The notes below the pieces were generated by a model. It searched no databases. It saw only the letters and a list, made by a program, of their open reading frames with translations, and was not told where the DNA came from. This document shows, in pieces, positions 1-8,517 of a stretch of 48,512 nucleotides of DNA (position 1 is its first letter; every line of letters starts with the position of its first letter). Position numbers and translations under genes: made by a program. The stretch is from positions 1-48,512 of the forward strand of contig JAAELR010000089.1 in NCBI GenBank assembly GCA_024226455.1, given 5' to 3'. The stretch is from Paracoccaceae bacterium (GTDB lineage: Bacteria; Pseudomonadota; Alphaproteobacteria; Rhodobacterales; Rhodobacteraceae).

Positions 1-48
1 GACGCCGGTCCGTCGCGCTGATGACGCCGGGCATAGAAGGTTGAGCAC

Positions 49-414
49 ATGATTAGACTGATCCTCATTCTGGCGCTGGCCATCGGGGTTTCTTCTTGCG
101 GGAAAATCCAGAACACGTTCGGGATCGGCGGTGCGGGGGCCAAGGGCAAGCGCAATGTCGTGATCAACGACCGGCGCTTTCGCACCTCGATCAGTCCCGG
201 CGAGGACCGGCGCGATATCACCATCACGGTGAAGCCGGTCTCGGTCGATCCGGCGGCGGCGCTGGAGGCGGGGCGCTACAAGGCGACGGTCTATTGTCTG
301 CGCAGCTATGGCGGGTCGGATACCGAATGGAGCGCCGGCCCCGACCAGCCGATAGAACAGCTTGGCGTGTCGGGTGACACGGTGACGCTGCGGGGGCGCT
401 GCACCCAGCGTTGA
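49..414 (+). CDS. Small predicted lipoprotein upstream of the nuoG cluster
   Basis: 121-residue protein with a lipoprotein signal: a short hydrophobic stretch (residues 2-16) ends in VSSC, so Cys17 would be the lipidated residue, placing the protein in the cell envelope. The mature part is small, basic near its start and rich in beta-type sequence. It has two further Cys, near residues 83 and 118, that could pair. I recognise no functional domain. The gene starts a few bases after a stop codon in the preceding frame, so it is probably co-transcribed with a gene to the left of the window (nuoF would be expected there). It is followed by a probable terminator. Lipoprotein call is good; function is unknown. 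Confidence 0.7.
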   Translation: MIRLILILALAIGVSSCGKIQNTFGIGGAGAKGKRNVVINDRRFRTSISPGEDRRDITITVKPVSVDPAAALEAGRYKATVYCLRSYGGSDTEWSAGPDQPIEQLGVSGDTVTLRGRCTQR

Positions 415-441
415 GAGGGCGCCCGGGGGGGGACGCTCGGC

Positions 442-459
442 AAGCCCTTGCGGGCTTTT
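442..459 (+). terminator. Probable Rho-independent terminator after the first lipoprotein gene
   Basis: A perfect 6-bp stem (AAGCCC, 442-447, with GGGCTT, 452-457) and a 4-base loop run into a short T tract. It lies 28 bases after the stop codon of the 49-414 gene. A similar hairpin with the same flanking CTCGC occurs at 17577-17597. Confidence 0.55.
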
Positions 460-568
460 CTCGCTGCCGTGGCGACCCTTGGTGTTTGCATGCGCGTATT
501 GAGTGATTTCCTGCTGTCCCGGGTTGGGCTATGGTGCATGCGCTTGAACTGGAGGAGGGCAAACCCCG

Positions 569-985
569 ATGGAGCAATTCGCTGAATACGGACACGCCAT
601 GGTTTCGCTGGCGGGGGTGTCGATACTGGGGCTGCTGCTTAGCCCGCTGGTGGCGATCCGAAAGATGGGCAAGGGGCTGGCGGCGGGCAGCACGCCCGAA
701 GGGGGCTATGGCGACAGCGCCTATCGGCTGCACCGGGCCTATGGCAACCTGACCGAAAATCTGGGGTTCTTCGTTGCCGTGGTGGTGGCGGCGATTCTGG
801 CCGGGGTGTCGCCGTTTTGGGTGAACCTGCTGGCGTCGGTGTTCCTGATCAGCCGCATCGTTCTGCTGGCGGTGCATCTGATGGGGGTGCCGCCGATGAA
901 CATGGGGCCGCGCACGATGGTCTATGTAGTCGGCTGGGGCTGCAGCCTGATCCTCGGCGTGATGACCATCGTGGCGGTGTTCTGA
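569..985 (+). CDS. MAPEG-family integral membrane protein
   Basis: 138 residues with about four transmembrane segments (near residues 10-28, 68-86, 88-108 and 117-137). The motif RAYGNLTENLGFF around residues 56-68 matches the MAPEG signature, where an Arg/His-Asn-Glu cluster binds glutathione or lipid in eukaryotic microsomal glutathione transferases and leukotriene synthases. Bacterial members are mostly uncharacterised. The start is supported by a GAGGAGGG-like ribosome site about 10 bases upstream. The gene stands alone between a terminator and the DUF5333 gene. Family call is confident; substrate is unknown. Confidence 0.8.
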   Translation: MEQFAEYGHAMVSLAGVSILGLLLSPLVAIRKMGKGLAAGSTPEGGYGDSAYRLHRAYGNLTENLGFFVAVVVAAILAGVSPFWVNLLASVFLISRIVLLAVHLMGVPPMNMGPRTMVYVVGWGCSLILGVMTIVAVF

Positions 986-1254
986 TCCGGCCCCGCAACC
1001 AAGGCGGCGGCGTCTTGAGGCGGTGCACGGGGCAATTGCACGACCGTCTACCAACGGTTCCGTAGTCCAGCAGATATGCGCCCGCTTTCGGGGGGGGTAC
1101 CGGCGGGACATTGCCCATCCTTGAGGGAAGCGCCGCAAAGGCTGGACGGCCCGCGGGCGCGTGGGGCATCAGGTCGGGCGTTCGCTCGGGATCGGTTGCA
1201 ATGGCCGGTGCCGGGCGGGCGTGAACCACGGATCTGCCGCTGCGGAGAAAGATA

Positions 1255-1671
1255 ATGCGTTCCATCCCTGTCATGAAAATTGGGCTTGCCGCCATTCTCC
1301 TGTCGGTCAGCGCCGGGACCGCCCTGGCGCTGCCACCGCTGAGGGACAACCCGCGGGTTAAGGGCGAGTTTCTGGCCGCCGCGGTGGGAGACGAGATTCG
1401 CAAGAACTGTCCAACCATTTCGGCCCGGATTTTCCGGGCCCTGCGGCGGGCCAACCAGTTGGAGGACTATGCGCTTTCGCTGGGCTATACCAAGGCCGAT
1501 ATCAAGGCGATGCGCAGGGATGCCGGCGCCAAGGCGCAGCTCAAGGCCATGCGCAACGCCTATCTGGCCCGCCATGGCGTCACCCGGGGCGATGCCGACA
1601 GTTATTGCCGGCTGGGGCTGGACGAGATCGGGAAGAACTCGCTGACCGGCTGGCTGTTGCGCGCCCATTGA
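1255..1671 (+). CDS. DUF5333-family exported protein
   Basis: 138 residues with a signal peptide (hydrophobic residues 9-24, probable cleavage after ALA). The mature protein is mainly alpha-helical with two conserved-looking Cys, in RKNCPTIS and DSYCRLG, that could form a disulfide in the periplasm. I recognise it as the DUF5333 family, found in Rhodobacteraceae near the nuo genes; no function is known. GGAGAAAG lies just upstream of the chosen ATG. A second in-frame ATG at 1273 would give a more typical signal peptide and is a real alternative. A strong hairpin follows the gene. Confidence 0.75.
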   Translation: MRSIPVMKIGLAAILLSVSAGTALALPPLRDNPRVKGEFLAAAVGDEIRKNCPTISARIFRALRRANQLEDYALSLGYTKADIKAMRRDAGAKAQLKAMRNAYLARHGVTRGDADSYCRLGLDEIGKNSLTGWLLRAH

Positions 1672-1676
1672 TGTCG

Positions 1677-1701
1677 CCGGGCCGGTTTCGGGCCCGGTTT
1701 T
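1677..1701 (+). terminator. Rho-independent terminator after the DUF5333 gene
   Basis: A perfect 7-bp stem, CCGGGCC (1677-1683) with GGCCCGG (1691-1697), closes a 7-base loop and is followed by a run of T. It starts six bases after the stop codon. It implies that nuoG, 146 bases further on, has its own promoter or depends on read-through. Confidence 0.7.
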
Positions 1702-1846
1702 CTGCACCTGCACAAGAAATCCGACATTTCCCTGCCAAATAGGGTCAGGAAGCGATTGCCCGTCCCTCTGCTTTGCGGCAAAAGGGGCCAACCGAATTTG
1801 CCCGGGGCATCAACGGGGCCGGGGCGCGACCTGAGGACGGGCCTAT

Positions 1847-3865
1847 ATGACCGACTTGCGCAAGATCAGCATCGATGGCCAGGAGATCGAGGTGGATGGT
1901 GCGATGACCATCCTGCAGGCCTGTGAGGCGGCCGGCGTCGAGGTGCCGCGTTTTTGCTACCACGAACGCCTTTCCATCGCCGGCAATTGCCGCATGTGTC
2001 TGGTCGAGGTGGTCGGCGGCCCGCCCAAGCCCACCGCGAGCTGTGCCATGCAGGTGCGCGATCTGCGGCCCGGGCCGGAAGGTCAGGCGCCGGTGGTCAA
2101 GACCAACTCTGCCATGGTCAAGAAGGCCCGCGAAGGCGTGATGGAGTTCATGCTGATCAACCACCCGCTGGATTGCCCGATCTGCGATCAGGGCGGCGAG
2201 TGCGATCTGCAGGATCAGGCCATGGCCTATGGCGTGTCGAACGGCCGGTTCTCCGAGACCAAGCGGGTGGTGGACGATCTCGACCTTGGACCGCTGGTCA
2301 ACACAACCATGACGCGTTGCATCAGTTGCACCCGCTGCGTGCGCTTCACCTCTGAGGTGGCCGGCATCACCCAGATGGGCCAGACCGGGCGCGGCGAGGA
2401 TGCCGAGATCACCAGCTATCTGAACCAGACGCTGAATTCCAACATGCAGGGCAATATCATCGATCTGTGCCCGGTCGGCGCGCTGACCAGCAAGCCTTAT
2501 GCCTTTAGCGCCCGCCCGTGGGAGCTGACCAAGACGGAAACCATCGACGTGATGGACGCGCTGGGCAGCAATATCCGCGTCGATTGCAAGGGCCGTGGGG
2601 TCAAGCGCATCCTGCCGCGCAATCATGACGGCGTGAACGAGGAATGGATTTCCGACAAGACCCGCTTTGTCTGGGACGGGCTGCGCCGACAGCGGCTGGA
2701 CCGGCCTTATGTGCGCCAGGACGGGCGTTTGCGGCCTGCCTCTTGGGGCGAGGCGCTGGGGGCCGCGGCGGCGGCCATGCGGGGCAGGAAGGTGGCCGGG
2801 CTGATCGGCGATCTGGTTTCGGTCGAGGCGGCGTTCGCGCTGAAGCAACTGATCGAGGGCGCGGGCGGTTCGGTCGAGTGCCGCACCGACGGCGCCAAGC
2901 TGCCCATCGGCAACCGGTCTGCCTATGTGGGCACCGCATCGGTCGAGGATATCGACGCGGCCCAGGCCATCATGCTGATCGGCACCAATCCGCGCGACGA
3001 GGCGCCGGTGCTGAACGCGCGCATCCGCAAGGCCTGGACCCGTGGCGCCATGGTCGGGTTGGTGGGCGAGGCCACGGATCTGACCTATGACTACTACCAC
3101 TTTGGCGCCGACCGCGCCGCGCTGGCCGGGCTGATGGATAGGGCCGGTGAATACGCGCAGGGCAAGGAAACGGTGGTCATCGTCGGTCAGGGCGCCCTGA
3201 ACGAGGCCGATGGGGCTGCGGTGCTGTCGCAGGCGATGAAATTCGCCGAGATGACCGGATCGAAATTCCTGGTTCTGCACACCGCCGCCGGGCGCGTGGG
3301 CGCGATGGATGCGGGTTGCGTCACCGAAGGCGGTGTCGATGCTGCGATGGACGGGGTCGAGGTGGTTTATAACCTTGGTGCCGATGAGATCGAGGTCGGC
3401 GAGGGGCCGCTGGTGATCTACCAGGGCTCGCACGGCGATCGTGGGGCGCATCGCGCCGACATCGTGCTGCCGGGCGCGGCCTATACCGAAGAGCAGGGGC
3501 TTTTCGTCAATACCGAGGGCCGGCCCCAGCTGGCGCTGCGCGCCGCCTTCCCGCCGGGCGAGGCGAAAGAGAACTGGGCCATCCTGCGGGCGCTGTCGGC
3601 AGAGCTGGACGCGACCCAGCCCTGGGATTCGATGGCGGTCCTGCGCCGGGCGCTGGTCGAGGCTGTGCCGCATATGGGTCGCATCGACGAGGTGGCCGCG
3701 AACGAGTGGAACCGGGTGCCGCTGCAAAAGCCGGCCAAAGCCGATTTCCGGGGAGCGGTGCGTGATTTCTACCTGACCAACCCGATCGCCCGCGCCAGCC
3801 AGCTGATGGCCGAACTTTCGGCCGCCGCCCGGGCCCGGGCCGAGACGGCGATCGCGGCGGAGTAA
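1847..3865 (+). CDS. nuoG: NADH-quinone oxidoreductase subunit G (NuoG)
   Basis: 672 residues, the usual length for alphaproteobacterial and mitochondrial-type NuoG. It is the iron-sulfur subunit of the peripheral arm of complex I and carries electrons from the NADH/FMN site towards quinone. All cluster ligands are visible: C37, C48, C51 and C66 for the 2Fe-2S cluster; H106, C110, C113 and C119 for the His/Cys-ligated 4Fe-4S cluster; C158, C161, C164 and C208 for the second 4Fe-4S cluster. The C-terminal half is the molybdopterin-oxidoreductase-like domain that has lost its cofactor. The start follows GAGGAC by nine bases. A small lipoprotein gene begins four bases after the stop, so the downstream operon is continuous. 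Confidence 0.97.
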   Translation: MTDLRKISIDGQEIEVDGAMTILQACEAAGVEVPRFCYHERLSIAGNCRMCLVEVVGGPPKPTASCAMQVRDLRPGPEGQAPVVKTNSAMVKKAREGVMEFMLINHPLDCPICDQGGECDLQDQAMAYGVSNGRFSETKRVVDDLDLGPLVNTTMTRCISCTRCVRFTSEVAGITQMGQTGRGEDAEITSYLNQTLNSNMQGNIIDLCPVGALTSKPYAFSARPWELTKTETIDVMDALGSNIRVDCKGRGVKRILPRNHDGVNEEWISDKTRFVWDGLRRQRLDRPYVRQDGRLRPASWGEALGAAAAAMRGRKVAGLIGDLVSVEAAFALKQLIEGAGGSVECRTDGAKLPIGNRSAYVGTASVEDIDAAQAIMLIGTNPRDEAPVLNARIRKAWTRGAMVGLVGEATDLTYDYYHFGADRAALAGLMDRAGEYAQGKETVVIVGQGALNEADGAAVLSQAMKFAEMTGSKFLVLHTAAGRVGAMDAGCVTEGGVDAAMDGVEVVYNLGADEIEVGEGPLVIYQGSHGDRGAHRADIVLPGAAYTEEQGLFVNTEGRPQLALRAAFPPGEAKENWAILRALSAELDATQPWDSMAVLRRALVEAVPHMGRIDEVAANEWNRVPLQKPAKADFRGAVRDFYLTNPIARASQLMAELSAAARARAETAIAAE

Positions 3866-3869
3866 GGGC

Positions 3870-4274
3870 ATGACGGGGCGGCTGGTTCTGGCGCTGCTCG
3901 CATGTGGCGCGCTGGTCGGCTGTACCCCGCCCGATCCGGTGGACCCGGTGGACCGGGGTGAGTTTACCCCTGTTTACAAGGGGATAGAGACGAGACTATT
4001 GGACGGTGAACTGGTGAGCTTTCTGGTTGAAATGAGCGGTGCGCGTGACAACGCCGACGTGTCGGCCTATGCCGAATGCGCCGCTGCGCAATACACGCTG
4101 ATCCGGGGCTATGGATTTGCGCGACATGTGCGCACAAATGTCAACGAAGAGGCTGGTCTTTGGCGTGCGGATGCGGTTTACACCATCTCGCCAGCGCTGC
4201 CGCGCGGGTCGAGGACGATCGACGCCGAAGTCACCGTCTCGAACTGCATCGAAACTGGCATACCGACGGTATGA
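3870..4274 (+). CDS. Small lipoprotein encoded between nuoG and nuoH
   Basis: 134 residues with a clear lipoprotein signal peptide: hydrophobic residues 4-17 and the lipobox LVGC at Cys18, followed by a Pro/Asp-rich linker. Two further Cys (in YAECAAAQ and VSNCIETG) could form a disulfide. I recognise no domain. It starts four bases after nuoG and ends six bases before nuoH, so it is embedded in the complex I operon and made with it. An envelope role linked to complex I assembly is possible but is only inferred from position. Confidence 0.75.
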   Translation: MTGRLVLALLACGALVGCTPPDPVDPVDRGEFTPVYKGIETRLLDGELVSFLVEMSGARDNADVSAYAECAAAQYTLIRGYGFARHVRTNVNEEAGLWRADAVYTISPALPRGSRTIDAEVTVSNCIETGIPTV

Positions 4275-4280
4275 GGACCC

Positions 4281-5318
4281 ATGGCTGAATTCTTCTCGAC
4301 AGGTCTAGGCATCACCATAATCATCGCGGCGCAATGCCTGCTGGTGATCGGCTTCGTGATGATCTCGCTTTTGTTCCTGGTCTATGGCGACCGCAAGATC
4401 TGGGCCGCCGTCCAGATGCGGCGCGGTCCGAACGTGGTGGGGATCTGGGGCGTATTGCAATCGGTTGCGGATGCGCTGAAATATGTCGTCAAAGAGGTGG
4501 TTATCCCCGCCGGTGCCGACCGAACCGTGTTCCTGCTGGCGCCGATGATATCCTTCGTGCTGGCGATCATTGCCTGGGCGGTGATCCCCTTTGCCGACGG
4601 CTGGGTGCTGGCCGATATCAACGTCGCCATCCTCTATGTCTTCGCGATCTCGTCGCTGGAGGTCTACGGCGTGATCATGGGCGGCTGGGCGTCGAACTCC
4701 AAATACCCGTTCCTGGGCTCGCTGCGGTCAGCGGCGCAGATGATTAGCTACGAGGTGTCTATCGGGTTCATCATCGTCGGCGTGATCCTGACCACCGGGT
4801 CCTTGAACTTCGGCGACATCGTGCGGGCGCAGGATGGCGAATATGGCCTGTTCTCCTGGTACTGGCTGCCGCATCTACCCATGGTGGTGCTGTTCTTCGT
4901 CAGCGCCCTGGCAGAAACAAACCGCCCGCCATTCGATCTGCCAGAGGCGGAAAGCGAACTGGTGGCGGGTTTCATGGTGGAATACTCCTCTACCCCGTAC
5001 CTGCTGTTCATGGCCGGCGAATACATCGCCATCTTCCTGATGTGCGCGCTGATGAGCCTGCTGTTCTTCGGCGGCTGGCTGTCGCCGATCCCGGGGCTGC
5101 CCGACGGCGCGCTGTGGATGATCGGCAAGATGTGGTTCTTCTTCTTCTTCTTCGCCATGGTGAAGGCGATCGTGCCGCGCTACCGCTATGACCAACTGAT
5201 GCGCATTGGCTGGAAGGTGTTCCTGCCGCTGAGCCTGGCCTGGGTGGTGATCGTGGCGTTCTTCGCCCAATACGGCGCCTTCGGCGGCGCCTATGCCCGC
5301 TGGGCGGTGGGAGGCTGA
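4281..5318 (+). CDS. nuoH: NADH-quinone oxidoreductase subunit H (NuoH)
   Basis: 345 residues with about eight to nine transmembrane helices. It is the membrane-arm subunit that docks the peripheral arm and helps build the quinone-access channel of complex I. Family hallmarks are visible, including the ERK-like segment [19 protein letters not shown] near residues 36-54 and the loop [22 protein letters not shown], a quinone-site signature. Length is normal. The methyltransferase gene starts five bases after the stop. Confidence 0.97.
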   Translation: MAEFFSTGLGITIIIAAQCLLVIGFVMISLLFLVYGDRKIWAAVQMRRGPNVVGIWGVLQSVADALKYVVKEVVIPAGADRTVFLLAPMISFVLAIIAWAVIPFADGWVLADINVAILYVFAISSLEVYGVIMGGWASNSKYPFLGSLRSAAQMISYEVSIGFIIVGVILTTGSLNFGDIVRAQDGEYGLFSWYWLPHLPMVVLFFVSALAETNRPPFDLPEAESELVAGFMVEYSSTPYLLFMAGEYIAIFLMCALMSLLFFGGWLSPIPGLPDGALWMIGKMWFFFFFFAMVKAIVPRYRYDQLMRIGWKVFLPLSLAWVVIVAFFAQYGAFGGAYARWAVGG

Positions 5319-5323
5319 GACGC

Positions 5324-6094
5324 ATGGGGGTCGACTACGTCCTTTTCGAACGGCTCGCAGAGCTATCGACGCGGTGGCGGCCCGGTGGTCGTTCGCTGGG
5401 ACTTGGCCGACAGCAGTTCCAGATCGAAAGCCCCTGTGCAAAGCTGTATGAAAAGACTCTTCGGCGCTTTGATCTTACCGGAAAACGGTTCGATTATCTG
5501 CAGGAGGACGGGTTCTACGAGACCCTGATGCGCAAGCTTGGGTTCGGTGAAATAGAGTCGATGGATTTCTCGGACTATGAGGGCGCCACGATCCTGCACG
5601 ATCTGAACAAGCCGATTCCGTCGGATCTGGAAGGCCGGTTCGACTTTATCCTGGATGGCGGCACGATCGAGCATGTGTTCAATATACCGGTGGTGTTGGA
5701 GAACGTGTTCCGCATGCTCAAACCGGGCGGGCGGTTCGTTTCGGTCAATTGCATGAATGGCTGGCCGGGGCATGGGCTGTATCAGTTCAACCCCGATCTG
5801 GTCTGGACGTTTTGGCGCCGGACGGCGAATTGCACGGTGCATGACTGCCGCGGCATCACCAAGTTGCCGCTGAAGGGGGTCGAGTATCACCTTCCATTCC
5901 CCGATCCGGCAGGGCTGGGCCGTCGGCTGCGGCTGAAGGGCCGTATCCCGCCGGAACGGTTTTACCTGTATTACGAGGTCGAGCGGCGCCCGGACTCCGC
6001 GCTGCAGGACGGTACGCTGCAAAGCGACTACGAGACGAAATGGGCGGACGGCGAAAGTGCCGGCGCCATCCGCCCGGACGGAGCAATCGCATGA
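5324..6094 (+). CDS. SAM-dependent methyltransferase-like protein inserted between nuoH and nuoI
   Basis: 256 residues. The segment [19 protein letters not shown], followed by [17 protein letters not shown] (about residues 106-143), is the middle part of a class I SAM methyltransferase fold. The usual GxGxG first motif is missing; SLGLGRQ near residues 25-31 takes its place, as in a subgroup of methyltransferase-like proteins often found in polysaccharide clusters. The gene lies within the complex I operon: five bases after nuoH and overlapping nuoI by four bases (ATGA). Its substrate is unknown. It could modify a complex I subunit or a quinone-site protein, or simply be a hitch-hiker; position is the only hint. 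Confidence 0.75.
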   Translation: MGVDYVLFERLAELSTRWRPGGRSLGLGRQQFQIESPCAKLYEKTLRRFDLTGKRFDYLQEDGFYETLMRKLGFGEIESMDFSDYEGATILHDLNKPIPSDLEGRFDFILDGGTIEHVFNIPVVLENVFRMLKPGGRFVSVNCMNGWPGHGLYQFNPDLVWTFWRRTANCTVHDCRGITKLPLKGVEYHLPFPDPAGLGRRLRLKGRIPPERFYLYYEVERRPDSALQDGTLQSDYETKWADGESAGAIRPDGAIA

Positions 6095-6585
6095 CCCAGA
6101 TCGACTGGACCCGCGCCACCAAGTATTTCCTGATGGTGGATTTTCTCAAGGGCTTTGGCCTTGGGATGAAATACTTCTTCGCGCCCAAGCCGACGCTGAA
6201 CTATCCGCACGAGAAAGGCCCTCTCAGCCCGCGGTTCCGCGGCGAGCATGCGCTGCGCCGCTATGCGGACGGCGAGGAACGCTGCATCGCCTGCAAGCTG
6301 TGCGAGGCGATCTGCCCGGCCCAGGCGATCACCATCGACGCCGAGGCGCGCGACGACGGCAGCCGCCGCACCACGCGCTATGACATCGACATGACGAAAT
6401 GCATCTATTGCGGCTTTTGCCAGGAGGCCTGCCCGGTCGAAGCCATTGTCGAAGGCCCGAATTTCGAGTTCGCCACCGAGACCCGCGAAGAGCTGTTCTA
6501 TAACAAGGACAGGCTGTTGCAGAACGGCGAGCGCTGGGAGGTCGAGATCGCCCGCAACCTGGAAATGGATGCGCCCTACCGATGA
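6091..6585 (+). CDS. nuoI: NADH-quinone oxidoreductase subunit I (NuoI)
   Basis: 164 residues, normal for the alphaproteobacterial form. It is the TYKY-type ferredoxin subunit holding clusters N6a and N6b in the peripheral arm of complex I. Two CxxCxxCxxxCP motifs are intact: C65, C68, C71, C75 and C104, C107, C110, C114. I chose the ATG at 6091 (protein starting MTQIDW) because it gives the family's usual N terminus; a longer frame from 6040 adds 17 unlikely residues inside the upstream gene. The start overlaps the methyltransferase stop as ATGA, and the stop overlaps the next gene in the same way. Confidence 0.97.
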   Translation: MTQIDWTRATKYFLMVDFLKGFGLGMKYFFAPKPTLNYPHEKGPLSPRFRGEHALRRYADGEERCIACKLCEAICPAQAITIDAEARDDGSRRTTRYDIDMTKCIYCGFCQEACPVEAIVEGPNFEFATETREELFYNKDRLLQNGERWEVEIARNLEMDAPYR

Positions 6586-6983
6586 CCGACCCCACAAACC
6601 CCTTCGAGGATCTCATGAAGATGGGGCAGGACTGGGCCAGGTCAATGGGCTCTGGCGTCGAGGCGTTCACGCCCGCCGGGCTGGAAAAGATGTGGCCGAC
6701 CATGCCCGCCGAGGCGATGGAAGCCTTCATGGGCAAGACGCTGAACCCCGACGGGCTCGACGCAAGGACAAAGCTGCTGTTGACGCTGCAGGGCCTGACC
6801 ATTCTGGGCGCCCAGGCAGAGACACAGATCCGCCTGACCATCCGCCACGCAAGCGCGGCGGGTGCCGGGAACCAGGAAATAACAGAGACAATCGCGCTGG
6901 CCGGCATGTTCGGCGGCGTTTCCGCGATGACCACGGCGATGCAGCTAGCCGCCGAGGAACTGAACGCGGACAAGGAGGGCTGA
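6582..6983 (+). CDS. Carboxymuconolactone decarboxylase / AhpD-like protein in the nuo operon
   Basis: 133 residues, mostly helical. The core [17 protein letters not shown] through [20 protein letters not shown] matches the CMD/AhpD fold (helical bundle with the conserved RHA segment). It lacks the redox-active CxxC of AhpD and has no Cys at all, so an AhpD-type peroxidase-partner role is unlikely. It overlaps nuoI by four bases and ends three bases before nuoJ. Similar genes occur in the nuo operons of related bacteria. Function is unknown. Confidence 0.8.
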   Translation: MTDPTNPFEDLMKMGQDWARSMGSGVEAFTPAGLEKMWPTMPAEAMEAFMGKTLNPDGLDARTKLLLTLQGLTILGAQAETQIRLTIRHASAAGAGNQEITETIALAGMFGGVSAMTTAMQLAAEELNADKEG

Positions 6984-6986
6984 CCC

Positions 6987-7601
6987 ATGGGATTTGCCGA
7001 TTTCACCTTCTACGTCTTCGCTGTCGTCGTGCTGACGGCGGGGCTGTTCACGGTCGTCAGCCGCAACCCGGTGCATTCGGTGCTGTGGCTGATCCTGGCT
7101 TTCCTTTCGGCGGCGGGGCTTTTTGTGCTGCTGGGCGCCGAATTCGTCGCCATGCTGCTGATGATCGTCTATGTCGGCGCGGTGGCGGTGCTGTTTTTGT
7201 TCGTGGTGATGATGCTCGACGTGGATTTCGCCGAGATGAAGGCCGAGATGGCGAAATACCTGCCGCTGGCGCTGCTCATTGGCGTGGTGCTGCTGATGGA
7301 GCTGGGGCTGGTTTTCGGCAACTGGACCTTCGCGGATCAGGCGCAGGGCCTGCGCGCTGCGGTAACGCCGGCGATTGCCGAGACGCATAACACCGCCGCG
7401 CTGGGGCAGCTCTTGTATGACGACTATATCCTGTTGTTCCAGCTTGCCGGGCTGATCCTGCTGGTTGCCATGATCGGCGCCATCGTGCTGACCGTGCGGC
7501 ACCGCACCGACATCAAGCGCCAGGACATCCTGGCCCAGATGTACCGCGACCCGGCCAAGGCGATGGAAGTGAAGGATGTGAAGCCGGGTCAGGGTTTGTG
7601 A
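6987..7601 (+). CDS. nuoJ: NADH-quinone oxidoreductase subunit J (NuoJ)
   Basis: 204 residues with five predicted transmembrane helices, as expected for NuoJ (ND6 homologue), a membrane-arm subunit near the quinone site and part of the proton path. The conserved segment [21 protein letters not shown] contains the family's pi-bulge helix. The C terminus is extended past the membrane domain by about 35 polar residues ([15 protein letters not shown] onwards), common in alphaproteobacteria. Its stop overlaps a GTG-initiated microprotein by three bases. Confidence 0.96.
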   Translation: MGFADFTFYVFAVVVLTAGLFTVVSRNPVHSVLWLILAFLSAAGLFVLLGAEFVAMLLMIVYVGAVAVLFLFVVMMLDVDFAEMKAEMAKYLPLALLIGVVLLMELGLVFGNWTFADQAQGLRAAVTPAIAETHNTAALGQLLYDDYILLFQLAGLILLVAMIGAIVLTVRHRTDIKRQDILAQMYRDPAKAMEVKDVKPGQGL

Positions 7602-7714
7602 ACCAACTGGCGCCATTGCTGCCTCTGCTGGGTCTGGTGGCGCTGGCCGTCACCGCCATCCGGCGGCGGCGCGAGAAGAGAAAGAGGTTTGAGGGACAGA
7701 ATGGTCGGACTTGA
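7598..7714 (+). CDS. 38-residue membrane microprotein bridging nuoJ and nuoK
   Basis: A GTG-initiated frame overlaps the nuoJ stop (GTGA) and runs 14 bases into nuoK. The product has one hydrophobic helix (residues 4-21, Leu/Ala-rich), then a strongly basic tail (RRRREKRKR) and a short polar end. By the positive-inside rule the tail should face the cytoplasm. The frame exactly spans the gap between nuoJ and nuoK, which otherwise would be an unusual 99-base spacer in a tightly packed operon. Alternatives are that it is only a nuoK leader or is non-coding; cross-species conservation would decide. Confidence 0.5.
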   Translation: MNQLAPLLPLLGLVALAVTAIRRRREKRKRFEGQNGRT

Positions 7715-8012
7715 ACAATACCTGAGCGTCGCGGCGGCGCTGTTGGTCATCGGCATTTTCGGGATCTTCCTGAACCGCAAGAACGTCATCATCCTGCTGA
7801 TGTCGATCGAACTGATCCTCTTGGCGGTGAACATCAACCTTGTCGCCTTCTCCAGCCATCTCGGCCTGAACGATCTGGTGGGCCAGATCTTCACGCTGTT
7901 CGTGCTGACCGTGGCGGCGGCAGAGGCCGCCATCGGGCTGGCCATCCTGGTCTGCTTTTTCCGCAACCGCGGCACCATCGACGTCGAAGACGTCAACGTG
8001 ATGAAGGGCTAG
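7701..8012 (+). CDS. nuoK: NADH-quinone oxidoreductase subunit K (NuoK)
   Basis: 103 residues with three transmembrane helices. It is the ND4L homologue of the complex I membrane arm. Conserved acidic residues are present in [13 protein letters not shown] and [13 protein letters not shown], which carry the two Glu needed for proton transfer. I chose the ATG at 7701, preceded by GAGGGA with five bases between, instead of a start at 7689 that would add four residues. It ends two bases before the next gene. Confidence 0.96.
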   Translation: MVGLEQYLSVAAALLVIGIFGIFLNRKNVIILLMSIELILLAVNINLVAFSSHLGLNDLVGQIFTLFVLTVAAAEAAIGLAILVCFFRNRGTIDVEDVNVMKG

Positions 8013-8014
8013 CG

Positions 8015-8473
8015 GTGCGCGGCTCACGCCTCATATCAGGTTTTGCCGCAGGGCTGGCCCTGCTGGCCTCGTCGGTCCATGCGATGACCGAGATCCCCGG
8101 CTGCACGGTCGAGACCGACGCAGGCGTGCTGCGGATCGATGCGGTCGATCTGGGCGGCGGCATGACCTCGTATTTAGAAAACGTTCCCGACAAGGGCACC
8201 ACCCTGGTGATCAGCAGTTGCCATACGGGCGACTTTATCCGGGCGCCTTTGTGGATCGGGCCCGAGGCGCGGCGCACCGAATATCCCGCCGTGATGGAAG
8301 AATTCGACGGGGTCACCGGCGACAATGCCGTGGTGTCGATCAGGCAATTGGCCGAGCTGTTCGAGGCGCGCGACGTGCCCGCCAGCTATGGCAACGACAG
8401 ACGTGAAACATGTGCCTGCGCGGCGGCCTATCCGGGCCTGCGCGGCACGAAAGAGGGATACCTCAAGCAATGA
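8015..8473 (+). CDS. Secreted Cys-containing protein encoded between nuoK and nuoL
   Basis: 152 residues starting with GTG two bases after nuoK. A signal peptide is clear (hydrophobic residues 6-20, cleavage probably after VHA), so the product is periplasmic. The mature part has four Cys (GCTVET, SSCHTG and the closely spaced CAC near residue 129), suggesting two disulfides or a metal site. I recognise no domain. Like the other accessory genes here it is embedded in the complex I operon; its stop is 44 bases before nuoL. Confidence 0.65.
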   Translation: MRGSRLISGFAAGLALLASSVHAMTEIPGCTVETDAGVLRIDAVDLGGGMTSYLENVPDKGTTLVISSCHTGDFIRAPLWIGPEARRTEYPAVMEEFDGVTGDNAVVSIRQLAELFEARDVPASYGNDRRETCACAAAYPGLRGTKEGYLKQ

Positions 8474-8517
8474 CGCCGCTTTGTTCCCAACCCGTACGGA
8501 CGAGAGGGTAGCGCCCC

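Noticed and set aside
1745-3871. 708-residue minus-strand frame across nuoG
   Set aside because: It lies wholly antisense to nuoG, whose cluster ligands are all intact, and has Arg/His/Gly-rich shadow composition.
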